In this document: one piece after another, positions 25,980 to 34,666 of the stretch
Layout of the letters: each line of letters begins with the position of its first letter
How positions within the stretch are numbered: the first letter of the stretch is position 1
Assembly: GCF_900129575.1 (NCBI RefSeq)
Contig: NZ_FQWE01000001.1
Span: 1 to 64,000 of the forward strand
Reading direction: 5' to 3'
Source of the DNA: Flavobacterium segetis
GTDB lineage: Bacteria; Bacteroidota; Bacteroidia; Flavobacteriales; Flavobacteriaceae
Length of the DNA stretch: 64,000 bases
Notes under the pieces: model-generated
Told to the model about the DNA's origin: nothing
Databases searched by the model: none
Seen by the model: the letters and a program-made list of their open reading frames with translations, nothing else
Translations under genes and position numbers: made by a program

Positions 25980-26281
25980 AAAAACAAGAAAAAAATATAC
26001 AAGAAAAAGTGTCTAAAAAGCTGCTCTGTAAAAATTACATTATTTTTCTACTGATTGATAAGCATGAATTTTACCTAACATTACGTTTTCTAAACTATTA
26101 TTTATGAGCGCTTTTTAATAAAAATAGCTGCAACAACAAAATAATATTGATCTTTCAAAAAAGCAAAAATAAAAAAATTACAACTTTTTGCTCGAAACGT
26201 TACTCGAAAAATAAAAGTTTAGATTACTAAAAGAAACAAGTGATATATTTTTTTAATCGTAAAGATCAAAAGTAAAAAAAA
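25980..26281. other. Gene-free stretch between the CLC gene and rnpB
   Basis: About 300 AT-rich bases between a rightward gene and the 3' end of a leftward RNA. The rnpB terminator (a T run on the minus strand just below 26282) is the only feature I can support here. Confidence 0.5.
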
Positions 26282-26600
26282 TACAGACCTATAAGCCGGA
26301 TTCTGTCTCCAATAAATTGAAGCCTTATCATTTATCTAGATCATACATTACTGTATGACTCAAGCTATCTACCCTTCAGCAACGAACGAGACGCTCTTAA
26401 ATGCTGATATACTTGATATTTCACCGCATAGAGTTTACCTGGTTTCACTACAGCATTACCTGTACATACTTTCTGTTGCACTTGTCCTAATCTATTTTGA
26501 AAAATTCAAAACAAACCGACGGGTGTTACCCGCTATGCTTCCCTATGGTGTCCGGACTTTCCTACTCATCTTTAAAATGAGTCGATAAGGCGGTCTGTTG
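26282..26600 (-). ncRNA. rnpB: RNase P RNA (type A)
   Basis: The minus strand begins ACAGACC near 26598 and ends GGTCTGT near 26283; these pair as helix P1. Just before the 3' end is the hallmark ACAGAATCCGGCTTAT. The conserved core regions are visible: 'GAGGAAAGTCCGGACACC' near the 5' end and 'ATGATAAGGCTTCA' near the 3' end. A T-rich stretch follows the 3' end as terminator. This RNA is the catalytic part of RNase P, which matures the 5' ends of tRNAs. Ends are accurate to a few bases. Translations across it are spurious. Confidence 0.95.
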
Positions 26601-26602
26601 TG

Positions 26603-26610
26603 CAAATTTA
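26603..26610 (-). promoter_or_regulatory. -7 element of rnpB
   Basis: The minus strand reads TAAATTTG directly upstream of the RNase P RNA 5' end, at the distance expected for transcription starting at the mature 5' end. Confidence 0.6.
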
Positions 26611-26720
26611 CATTAATTTTTTTTCTAGAAACTAATTTTGAGTTCTTAGTTTAAGTCTCTTTACTATCCTTTTCATTTCAAAATAGTTATCTTTATAGAT
26701 AATCTAAAAATAAAGAAATT

Positions 26721-27014
26721 ATGTCCTATATGTACCATTATTGTAGTGTCTCTAAAGCTTTAGAAGAATTAACTAAGAATGGATATACCTATGATTTTAA
26801 TATTCACGATAAGGAAATTATAGCGAATCCAACTCATTTTGAAATTCAGCATATTTATCGATACGAAGGAGATAGTAATCCTGATGATGAAGCAATAGTT
26901 TACGGCATTAAGTCAATCGATGGTTTATGTGGCGTGTTTGTAACTGGTTTTTCAGCTAATTCACAAACCGACGCGTCTCAAATTTTAATAGACATCAGCA
27001 TCAAGGGCCGATAA
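26721..27014 (+). CDS. Conserved hypothetical protein, small acidic
   Basis: A 97-residue acidic protein without signal peptide or membrane segments. It has '[16 protein letters not shown]' and a central '[21 protein letters not shown]' motif. I recall a family of about 100-residue flavobacterial proteins with an 'YRFEGxSNPDD' motif that is often misnamed phosphoribosylpyrophosphate synthetase; there is no PRPP-synthetase loop here, so that name should not be used. The motif looks like a small alpha/beta domain. No partner genes are adjacent. Function unknown. Confidence 0.7.
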   Translation: MSYMYHYCSVSKALEELTKNGYTYDFNIHDKEIIANPTHFEIQHIYRYEGDSNPDDEAIVYGIKSIDGLCGVFVTGFSANSQTDASQILIDISIKGR

Positions 27015-27289
27015 ACTGATACTTTCTGCGAAAAAAATCAACTACTACGAACACATCCAGAAATGTAAAGACTATTGCTGATCTGACTTTCACATCAATT
27101 TTATTTTTCATTATTTATACAGATTAACTATTTTTTTAACAAAATAAAACGGTTGTTAGCGTTACAACAAAATCGAATAATTTCGAAATATAATTCACTA
27201 ATTTTAAAATAGATAACAGATATTTTACAATTTAACATTTTGCAACCAAATTATATCTTTTAATTTTCTTTATTTGCGCAAAAAATGAT

Positions 27290-28220
27290 ATGAAATTAAA
27301 TATTAAAATCTGCTTATCGTTTATAGTTGTCTTGTGTTGCAATTTTACTTTTAGCCAGACTACGAGCTATCATATTTCATTTCCCAATACAAAGCAATTC
27401 CATAAATTCTTCAGCTATTCTCAGCAAAGTTATCCATTGGTGAGTGCGCACCGGGGTGGACCAACGAGAGGATTTCCTGAAAACTGTACGGCAACTTTTG
27501 CTAATACCATAAAATATATTCCCGCCATTATCGAGACTGACATTGCTATGAGTAAAGACTCAGTTCTTGTCATGATGCACGACAATACATTGAATAGAAC
27601 TACCACCGGGACAGGAAAAATTGGAGATTACACTTATAATGAGTTAAAACAGCTGTTTTTGAGAGATAATGAAGGAACTGTAACTGAATTCAAAATTGAA
27701 ACATTAGACCAAGTTTTGCAATGGGGTAAAAACAAGGTCATTTATACCTTAGATATTAAAAGAGGTGTTCCCATGAAAATGATTGTTGATGCCGTAAGAA
27801 AAAATAAAGCAGAGCGAAATACCATAATCATTACGTACAATGCTAATCAAGCAGCAGAAGTTTCAAAACTAGCTCCTAACTTGTTAATTTCAGTTTCAGC
27901 ACGAGGAAAAGAAGATGTAGAACGTATGGAAACACTTGGCGTAAAAGCAGAAAGAATGGTTGCATTTGTAGGAACAGCTGAACCTAAAAAAGAAACTTAC
28001 GACTATTTATCCAGTAGAAAAAATTTCTTCTATTTTAGGAACGATGGGAAATATTGACAAAAGTGCTGTTGCAAAAGGAAACGATATCTATTATAAATTA
28101 ATTCAAAACGGCGCGACAGTACTGTCATCAGATCGACCTATCGAAGCCGGACAACAATTAGCAAAATATATTTTAGACAAAAAGATAAAATCGAAATATA
28201 TTAATTTATCGCAGAATTAA
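27290..28220 (+). pseudogene. Glycerophosphodiester phosphodiesterase, frameshifted
   Basis: The first frame (27290-28057) has a signal peptide ending 'CNFTFSQ' and a GDPD TIM-barrel: 'VSAHRGGPTRGFPENC' (catalytic His and Arg), 'ETDIAMSKDSVLVMMHDNTLNRTTTG' (metal-binding Glu/Asp and the second catalytic His) and 'YTLDIKRGVPMKMI'. It stops after 'FFYFRNDGKY'. The natural C-terminal third continues in the +1 frame ('KISSILGTMGNID...' to '...KYINLSQN', stop at 28218-28220). The switch falls at an A6 run near 28018-28023; removing one A restores a protein of about 309 residues. All catalytic residues precede the shift, but the final barrel strands do not. It could be a true mutation or a homopolymer base-calling error. 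Confidence 0.82.
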
Positions 28221-28450
28221 ATTTACATATTTTAATATTTTTTATCATTTCAGCAAGACTTCAGTTGAAATATTAAAGGCTAAGTAATCAAAAGTGCTTT
28301 ACTAAAAAAAATATCGTATAAAATGGATTTTAAAACTAATTATAAAGCTCGTTGAATTTCACAAGGAATAAAAAATTATCTCAGATTACAGATTAAATTT
28401 TTCCTTAAAAAACTTACTTCCATAAATTTTACAATACCCAATTTATAAAC

Positions 28451-28458
28451 TATATTTG
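28451..28458 (+). promoter_or_regulatory. -7 element of dnaX
   Basis: TATATTTG matches TAnnTTTG and lies 18 bases before the dnaX ATG; a matching TTG -33 element is not evident. Confidence 0.45.
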
Positions 28459-28476
28459 CTTTCGAATTAAAATTCT

Positions 28477-29562
28477 ATGGAACAATTTGTAGTATCGGCA
28501 CGTAAATATCGTCCTCAAACTTTTAAAGATGTTGTGGGACAAAAAGCAATTACCAATACTTTATTGAATGCTATAGAAAGCAATCACCTTGCCTCTGCCC
28601 TATTATTCACTGGACCTCGTGGAGTTGGAAAAACAACTTGTGCACGTATTCTAGCTCGTAAAATAAATCAGCCCGGATATGACGATCCAACTGAAGATTT
28701 TGCTTTTAATGTTTTTGAGTTAGATGCTGCTTCTAACAACTCAGTTGATGATATTAGAAGTTTAATTGACCAAGTTAGAATTCCGCCGCAAACCGGTCAA
28801 TACAAAGTTTATATTATTGATGAGGTACACATGTTATCTTCGGCAGCTTTTAATGCATTTTTAAAAACATTAGAAGAACCGCCAAAACATGCTATCTTTA
28901 TTTTGGCAACTACTGAAAAGCATAAAATTATTCCAACAATTTTATCACGTTGTCAAATATTCGATTTCAAAAGAATTACTGTAAAAGATGCCAAAGAACA
29001 TCTTGCTGAAGTTGCTACAAGCCAAGGAATAAATTTTGAAGATGACGCTTTGCATATTATAGCTCAAAAAGCGGATGGCGCAATGCGCGATGCTTTATCG
29101 ATTTTTGACAGAGTCGTTTCGTTCTGTGGTAAAGATTTAACTCGTCAAGCCGTAACTGAAAACTTGAATGTTTTGGATTACGAAACCTACATCAATGTTA
29201 CAGAATTAATTTTAGAAAACAAAATTCCAGAATTACTACTTGCATTCAATGAGATTCTTGCAAAAGGATTTGATGCACATCACTTCGTATCAGGTCTAGC
29301 CTCGCATTTTAGAGATTTGTTAGTTTGTAAAACTCCCGCAACCTTAACGTTGCTAGAAGTGGGCGAACAAGCTCAAAAAATGTATGGTGTTCAAGCTCAA
29401 AAATGCAATCCAGAATTTTTACTTAAAGGAATTGAAATAGCTAATGATTGTGATTTGAAATACAAATTAAGTCAAAATCAACGACTACTTGTTGAACTTT
29501 GTTTAATGCAATTAGCCTCTATCACATTTGATGGAGAAAAAAAAAAGCTGAGCAATTTATAA
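28477..29562 (+). CDS. dnaX: DNA polymerase III subunit gamma/tau, short zero-frame product
   Basis: The zero frame encodes 361 residues: the AAA+ clamp-loader ATPase with Walker A 'GPRGVGKTT', Walker B 'YIIDEVHML', sensor 'LATTEKHKI' and the SRC arginine finger 'LSRCQIFDF', followed by domain III. The four-cysteine zinc module between Walker A and 'ELDAASNNS' in most DnaX proteins is absent ('ARKINQPGYDDPTEDFAF'), which I recall as normal for this phylum. The frame ends four codons after an A10-G run ('GEKKKLSNL'). That gives a gamma-like protein, while a -1 shift gives full tau. The subunit loads the beta clamp and, as tau, links polymerase cores and helicase. Confidence 0.93.
   Translation: MEQFVVSARKYRPQTFKDVVGQKAITNTLLNAIESNHLASALLFTGPRGVGKTTCARILARKINQPGYDDPTEDFAFNVFELDAASNNSVDDIRSLIDQVRIPPQTGQYKVYIIDEVHMLSSAAFNAFLKTLEEPPKHAIFILATTEKHKIIPTILSRCQIFDFKRITVKDAKEHLAEVATSQGINFEDDALHIIAQKADGAMRDALSIFDRVVSFCGKDLTRQAVTENLNVLDYETYINVTELILENKIPELLLAFNEILAKGFDAHHFVSGLASHFRDLLVCKTPATLTLLEVGEQAQKMYGVQAQKCNPEFLLKGIEIANDCDLKYKLSQNQRLLVELCLMQLASITFDGEKKKLSNL
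29537..29562 (+). promoter_or_regulatory. dnaX recoding/slippage site (A10-G) with immediate zero-frame stop
   Basis: Ten A (29537-29546) then G, in phase so that A-AAA-AAG sits as a -1 heptamer in the dnaX zero frame. The zero-frame TAA comes at 29560-29562. The same heptamer is used in E. coli dnaX; the Thermus gene uses polymerase slippage on an A9 run. No strong downstream hairpin or well-spaced upstream Shine-Dalgarno was found, so slippage by RNA polymerase is at least as likely as ribosomal shifting. Confidence 0.6.
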
Positions 29563-30221
29563 TTCCGCCTACTTATTTTAAAAAAAATGATTACTCAATT
29601 GTTAAGACCAATTCGGTTTTAACCCCTGAGGATAAAACTATTAATACGACTACTAAGATCTCCCTAATTGAGAAAGTAGAACAAAATTCAACTACAATTA
29701 AGGACATTCCAGCTCCAATTCCTACAATTCAACATAAGGTTGCCGACTCTAATGAACCAAAAATTTCAGCGTTTTCATTGTCAAGTATTCGTGCTAAGAA
29801 AGCATTAGAAGAAAGCAATAAAGGAATTGTCAAAGAAATTACTCACTTGCCTACGGAAGCTTTTGGAGAAACTGAGATGCTGTTGCAATGGAATAAATAT
29901 GCGCAGTGTTTAGGGGACAAAGGCTATAAAATTATGGAGTCGTTGTTATTAATAAATGATCCAAAGCTAAACGGAACTGCAATTACTCTTGAATTACCAA
30001 ATGAAGGTTCTAAACTTGATTTTGAAAAAGAATTAAATGGACTTTTAGGACACTTGAAAGGACATTTGCACAATCACGATATTACGATTGAAATAATTGT
30101 CAATGAAAGTATAGAAACTAAAAGAAGTTTCAACGATCAAGATCGTTACAATAGATTACACCAATTAAATCCAAATATTGAACTTTTAAGATCAACATTT
30201 GGTTTGGATTTAGATACTTAA
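29547..30221 (+). CDS. dnaX: DnaX tau-specific C-terminal region, reached by -1 frameshift or slippage
   Basis: This frame is open from the first codon after the slip (GCT at 29547) and continues the protein as 'AEQFIIPPTYFKKNDYS', then a low-complexity linker and a C-terminal domain ('FGETEMLLQWNKYAQCLGDKGYKIMESLLL...PNEGSKLDFEKEL', ending 'STFGLDLDT'). It has no good start codon or ribosome site of its own before 29778, so it is not an independent gene. Joined to the zero-frame part it makes a tau of about 581 residues. The C-terminal region would carry the polymerase alpha and DnaB contacts. Confidence 0.85.
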   Translation, partial: AEQFIIPPTYFKKNDYSIVKTNSVLTPEDKTINTTTKISLIEKVEQNSTTIKDIPAPIPTIQHKVADSNEPKISAFSLSSIRAKKALEESNKGIVKEITHLPTEAFGETEMLLQWNKYAQCLGDKGYKIMESLLLINDPKLNGTAITLELPNEGSKLDFEKELNGLLGHLKGHLHNHDITIEIIVNESIETKRSFNDQDRYNRLHQLNPNIELLRSTFGLDLDT

Positions 30222-30539
30222 CAGATAAATCGCTTATTTTACCTAAATTATTTTAAAGCAATCCTCTATAGTCAAACAAATTAGTTAAATTGCTTATTAT
30301 CAATTTATATTAGAATTAATTTCTTTTAAAAAAGAGTTAATTAATGCTATATTCAACTCCTGATACAATCAAAATTTGACAAGATTGACGATTGTAATTC
30401 TCCTTCCTTATTCATTCATTCAAAAGTTTACGCTACTAATTTTTCGACCGAAATTTAAATAAACTGTGTAATTCAAGTTTGAAATAATTATTTCACTTAT
30501 CTTTGTTAACTGAATGGTTAAACTATTTAATTAAATCAA
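30222..30539 (+). promoter_or_regulatory. Promoter and candidate operator region of the TetR-led efflux operon
   Basis: About 320 bases without a gene. The distal half is featureless AT-rich sequence. Near the operon, TTTG (30478-30481), a 16-base spacer and TATCTTTG (30498-30505) form a promoter. Overlapping the expected start is the inverted repeat TTAAC-6-GTTAA (30506-30521), a plausible TetR operator 19 bases before the ATG. Confidence 0.5.
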
Positions 30540-31151
30540 ATGGATAATTTAAAATCAGAAAATACAGAAATTGAAATACTAAATGCGGCAAAAGCAGTTT
30601 TTCAGCAGAAAGGAATGGATGGTACTAGAATGCAGGAAATTGCAGATAAGGCTAAAATAAACAAAGCCTTGCTTCATTATTATTTCCGAAGTAAACAACT
30701 GCTATTTGAGGCAGTATTTTCGAGTGCATTTTCTCTTCTTGCACCGCAACTGAACACTATTTTAAACGATGAAAGTGACCTATTTGAAAAAATCATAAAG
30801 TTTACAAATAACTACATTTCATTTGTAATTGAACATCCTTATTTACCCAATTTTGTAATTCAGGAACTCAACAGAAATCCGGAATTTAGTAACAAACTAC
30901 GCGTAAAAGAAAATTTTCCAACCATAGATAAATTCAAAATTCAAGTTTCAATCGCCATCGAAAAAGGAATCATTAAGCCTATTGAAACCGAACAATTATT
31001 TATCAATATTATGTCTTTGAATGTATTCCCTTTCATCGCTGAACCACTACTAATGGCTCTAACAAACACAGATAAAGAAAACTACAATCAATTACTACAA
31101 AATCGCAAAACTGAAGTTTCCTCTTTTATTATCAATAGTATTAAAATGTAG
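30540..31151 (+). CDS. TetR/AcrR-family repressor of the efflux operon
   Basis: A 203-residue regulator with the N-terminal TetR HTH ('EILNAAKAVFQQKGMDGTRMQEIADKAKINKALLHYYFRSKQLLFEAVF'). The helical ligand domain follows, with a TetR_C-like core. It is the first gene of the ABC-2 efflux operon, 3 bases before the TolC gene, so it probably represses its own operon and responds to an exported compound. An inverted repeat overlaps its promoter. Confidence 0.93.
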   Translation: MDNLKSENTEIEILNAAKAVFQQKGMDGTRMQEIADKAKINKALLHYYFRSKQLLFEAVFSSAFSLLAPQLNTILNDESDLFEKIIKFTNNYISFVIEHPYLPNFVIQELNRNPEFSNKLRVKENFPTIDKFKIQVSIAIEKGIIKPIETEQLFINIMSLNVFPFIAEPLLMALTNTDKENYNQLLQNRKTEVSSFIINSIKM

Positions 31152-31154
31152 AAA

Positions 31155-32402
31155 ATGAAAAATAAACTCCTCTTATTGTATCTAATCTTCATTCCCATAA
31201 TTTCATATGCACAACAAAATTTGACATTAGAAGAGTGTTACAATTTAGTTGTAAAAAACTATCCATTAGCTAAACAAACACAATTACTACAATTAAAATC
31301 AGACCATGAAATTGAGTCACTTAATATAAGTAAATTACCTAAAATTGATCTTAACGCACAAGCAACTTATCAGTCAGACGTAATCGGATTTCCTATAGCC
31401 ATTCCGGGAATTTCCCCTATAAACAAAGATCAGTATAGAGCAACCGTAGATGTTAATCAGCTTATTTATAATGGCGGAATGATTGAGGCTAATGCCACAT
31501 TAAAGCAAGCACAAACCAAAACACAGCAACAGCAGGTGGAAGTTTCTCTATATCAATTAAAAAGCAGGATCAATCAATATTATTTTGGGATTTTATTATT
31601 ACAAGAAAAGAAATCCTTATTGATTTCAAAAAATAAATTGCTTTTATCTAAGGTAAAAGAAGTACAATCAGGAGTGAAATTTGGTGCTATCCTTCCCGCT
31701 TCTGAATTAATTTTAGAAGCTGAAATATTAAAAATTAAACAGCAAATCACCGAAATACAATTCGAAAATACAAAAATGATTCAAAACTTATCGGAACTCA
31801 CATTTACACAGTTCGAATTAGATATAGTACTTGCTCAGCCTCAATTTATTCATCAAAGCGTTGTTGTACGACCCGAAATTATTTTTTACGATTTACAAAA
31901 TCAACAGATAGATTTGACTAAAAATACATTAGTTAAATCTACACGTCCTAAAATAAATGCTTTTGGCCAAGGAGGATACGGAAATCCTGGATTAAATATG
32001 TTAGATAATTCTTTTCAGCCCTTTTTTGTAATTGGTGTAAAAGCCAATTGGAATATACTTGATTGGGGTAAAAATAAAACTGATCAAAAAGTTTTAGAAA
32101 TTTCAAAAGCTATTATTGGTACGGAGAAAGAAACATTTGAATTGAACAATAAGATGCAGTTACAGGAAATGGAAAGCGATATGAATAAAATGAAACAACT
32201 TTTACAAACTGATGACGAAGTAATCGTTATTAGAGAGAAAATTCTTGCCTCAGCTAATGCTCAAATGAAAAATGGAGTCATTACAACTTCTGAATACCTT
32301 GTAGAAGTTACTAACTTATTCGAAGCAAAAAACAGTCTAAAAACACATCAAGTTCAAATGGCTGCAGCCAAAGCAAATGTGGAATTAATAAAAGGAAGAT
32401 AA
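31155..32402 (+). CDS. TolC-family outer membrane efflux protein
   Basis: A 415-residue protein with a signal peptide (ending 'IISYAQQ') and two OEP halves. Coiled-coil segments include 'LTLEECYNLVVKNYPLAKQTQLLQLKSDHEIESLNISKLPKIDLNAQ' and 'VLEISKAIIGTEKETFELNNKMQLQEMESDMNKMKQLLQ'. The repeated 'LPKI.L.AQATYQSD' and 'RPKINAFGQGGYG' strands form the outer-membrane barrel. It is the exit duct for the pump encoded downstream. Confidence 0.93.
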   Translation: MKNKLLLLYLIFIPIISYAQQNLTLEECYNLVVKNYPLAKQTQLLQLKSDHEIESLNISKLPKIDLNAQATYQSDVIGFPIAIPGISPINKDQYRATVDVNQLIYNGGMIEANATLKQAQTKTQQQQVEVSLYQLKSRINQYYFGILLLQEKKSLLISKNKLLLSKVKEVQSGVKFGAILPASELILEAEILKIKQQITEIQFENTKMIQNLSELTFTQFELDIVLAQPQFIHQSVVVRPEIIFYDLQNQQIDLTKNTLVKSTRPKINAFGQGGYGNPGLNMLDNSFQPFFVIGVKANWNILDWGKNKTDQKVLEISKAIIGTEKETFELNNKMQLQEMESDMNKMKQLLQTDDEVIVIREKILASANAQMKNGVITTSEYLVEVTNLFEAKNSLKTHQVQMAAAKANVELIKGR

Positions 32403-32425
32403 TCAGCATCCAGAAAAATCATAAA

Positions 32426-33304
32426 ATGAAAAAAATAAACATAGCAATTTTAGCACTTATGGGAATAATTTCCTGTAGTAAAAATAATGAGAAAGCAGAC
32501 GGTTACGGAAATTTTGAGGCAACAGAAATTACAATTTCCGCTGAATCTAATGGTAAAATTGACTTCCTAAAAGTAGAGGAAGGCGATTTATTAGAATCAC
32601 AAACCCAAGTTGGTTTAGTTGATACGCTCCAATTGTATTTGACAAAACAGCAATTGATAGCTTCAAAAAGCACTATTTCATCTAAGTCGGCAAATGTTTT
32701 ATCTCAAAAAAGTGTTTTAGCAGAACAATTAAAAACAATTCAGTTAGAAAAAAACAGAATCCGAAGTATGTATGCCGAAAATGCAGCAACTAAGAGACAA
32801 GTCGATGAAATTGATGGAAAAGTCAAAGTTATTGAAGCACAAATAAAAAGTGTAGGTACGCAAAACGCTCCTATTCTAGGCGATTTGAAAGCTGTCGATG
32901 CGCAAATTGATAAAATAAACGATCAAATTGAAAAAAGTAAAATCGTAAATCCTATCACAGGAACAATCCTTACGAAGTATGCAGAGCCAGGAGAAATAAC
33001 GGCTTTTGGCAAACCATTATATAAAATCGCTAATATTTCAGAAATGACTTTAAGGGTTTTTGTGAGCGAAATCCAGCTGCCACAGCTAAAAATTGGTCAA
33101 GAAGTAACGGTAAAAATTGACGATGTAGAGCAAATGAAATCCTATAAAGGAAAGATATCAGCAATTGCAACGCAAGCCGAATTCACTCCAAAAATTATCC
33201 AAACCAAAGAAGAAAGAGTTAATCTCGTTTATGCTGTAAAAGTAAAAGTAAAAAATGACGGTAGTTTGAAAATAGGAATGCCAGCAGAAATGTGGATCAA
33301 GTAA
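32426..33304 (+). CDS. HlyD-family periplasmic adaptor lipoprotein
   Basis: A 292-residue lipoprotein (lipobox '..MGIISC', Cys17). A biotinyl-lipoyl-like half motif is seen in 'YGNFEATEITISAESNGKIDFLKVEEGDLL', then a long coiled coil (about 75-155), the second lipoyl half ('ITGTILTKYAEPGEITAFGKPLYKIANI') and a beta-barrel domain. Adaptors of this kind link an inner-membrane ABC exporter to TolC. By family analogy it matches the YbhG type used with YbhFSR-like ABC-2 pumps. Confidence 0.92.
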   Translation: MKKINIAILALMGIISCSKNNEKADGYGNFEATEITISAESNGKIDFLKVEEGDLLESQTQVGLVDTLQLYLTKQQLIASKSTISSKSANVLSQKSVLAEQLKTIQLEKNRIRSMYAENAATKRQVDEIDGKVKVIEAQIKSVGTQNAPILGDLKAVDAQIDKINDQIEKSKIVNPITGTILTKYAEPGEITAFGKPLYKIANISEMTLRVFVSEIQLPQLKIGQEVTVKIDDVEQMKSYKGKISAIATQAEFTPKIIQTKEERVNLVYAVKVKVKNDGSLKIGMPAEMWIK

Positions 33305-33337
33305 AACGCAATAAATCTAAAACTAAAATCTATTATT

Positions 33338-33703
33338 ATGAAAAAGATAATCTTATTCCTTACCGTTTTAACTTTAATAAGCTGTAAATCGGTTCCATTG
33401 CAAGCTATAAAAACAATGAATTTGAAAGACTTGCACACGGAACAAAAAGAGGTTCAAACAGCCCTTTTATTTGCTCCATCTGAAAACAAAGTAGTATCAC
33501 TGCAAATTGCTAAAGGAAAACAATTATCAGAACATATTACTAAAGTGCCTGCTTTATTAGTTTGTGTATCTGGAACTGGAAGTTACGGAGATGAAAGAGG
33601 AAGAAAATTAGATCTAAAATCAGGCGATTATGTGAAAATTGAACCCAACATAAAGCATTGGGTAAATGCATTTGAAAATAGTAATTTCTTATTGATTAAA
33701 TAA
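33338..33703 (+). CDS. Cupin-fold lipoprotein inside the efflux operon
   Basis: A 121-residue protein with lipobox 'TLISC' (Cys16) and a small cupin core: 'VVSLQIAKGKQLSEHITKVPALLVCVSGTGSYGDERGRKLDLKSGDYVKIEPNIKHWVNA' in residues about 50-110. The 'EH' and 'KHW' histidines are in places where cupins bind metal, but the classical HxH pair is not complete. The stop is directly joined to the start of the ATPase gene, so it belongs to the operon. It could bind or sense the pump substrate in the periplasm. I know no established role for such a protein in efflux pumps. Confidence 0.75.
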   Translation: MKKIILFLTVLTLISCKSVPLQAIKTMNLKDLHTEQKEVQTALLFAPSENKVVSLQIAKGKQLSEHITKVPALLVCVSGTGSYGDERGRKLDLKSGDYVKIEPNIKHWVNAFENSNFLLIK

Positions 33704-34600
33704 ATGAGTATTAAAGTCCAAAACATATCAAAATCCTATAAGACGGCAAAAGCGGTTAAAAATGTTTCATTTGAAGTGAATAGAGGCGAACTTTTTGGCC
33801 TAATAGGACCTGATGGTGCCGGAAAAACAACTCTTTTTCGAATATTAACAACTTTGTTAATTGCTAACGAAGGTAGGGCCTCTGTGATGGGCTTTGATGT
33901 TGTAAAGGATTATAAAGCCATAAGGAATTCTGTGGGATATATGCCTGGAAAATTTTCGTTATACCAGGATTTAACTGTAGAGGAAAACCTTACTTTTTTT
34001 GCAACTATATTTGGCACCACAATCCAAGAAAACTACGATTTAATAAAGGATATTTACATTCAAATAGCACCTTTTAAAAACCGTCGCGCTGGCGCATTAT
34101 CAGGCGGGATGAAGCAGAAATTAGCCTTGTGTTGCGCACTAATTCATGCTCCAAAAGTTTTATTTTTAGACGAGCCTACCACTGGTGTTGATCCTATTTC
34201 TAGAAAAGAATTTTGGGAGATGCTGAAACGCTTGCAGCAAAAAGACATTACCATTTTAGTTTCGACACCCTACATGGATGAGGCCTCCTTATGTGATCGA
34301 ATTGCATTGATACAAGATGGTCAAGTCCTAAAAATAGATTCTCCTGAAAATATTATTAAAAATTATAATAAAATAATTTATGATGTTGCTACAAAAGATA
34401 CGCACGCCTTAATTCATGATTTAAAAAATTATCCAAGTCAGTATAGTGTTAACGCTTTTGGGGAATACATTCATTATATTGATAAAGAAAGCGATTTCAA
34501 TACTAAGGAATTACAAAAATACCTTCAAAATAAAAAGCATATCAATATAGAAATTAAACAGGCACAAATTACTATCGAAGATGTATTCATGGATTTATAA
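33704..34600 (+). CDS. ABC-2 exporter ATP-binding protein (first)
   Basis: A 298-residue ATPase with Walker A 'GPDGAGKTT', signature 'LSGGMKQKLAL', Walker B 'VLFLDEPTTGVD' and switch region 'STPYMDEASLCDRIAL'. In E. coli YbhF, two such domains are fused; here they are separate genes. This subunit has a canonical signature. It starts in the base following the cupin stop. Confidence 0.95.
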   Translation: MSIKVQNISKSYKTAKAVKNVSFEVNRGELFGLIGPDGAGKTTLFRILTTLLIANEGRASVMGFDVVKDYKAIRNSVGYMPGKFSLYQDLTVEENLTFFATIFGTTIQENYDLIKDIYIQIAPFKNRRAGALSGGMKQKLALCCALIHAPKVLFLDEPTTGVDPISRKEFWEMLKRLQQKDITILVSTPYMDEASLCDRIALIQDGQVLKIDSPENIIKNYNKIIYDVATKDTHALIHDLKNYPSQYSVNAFGEYIHYIDKESDFNTKELQKYLQNKKHINIEIKQAQITIEDVFMDL

Positions 34601-34666
34601 TTTACAATACTGAAATTAAAATAAGCCAAGTGGATTAATTTAAACAAGAATACTTTTAAACTAAAA

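Noticed and set aside
26355..26588. A 77-codon plus-strand frame
   Set aside because: It lies wholly inside the RNase P RNA gene on the other strand.
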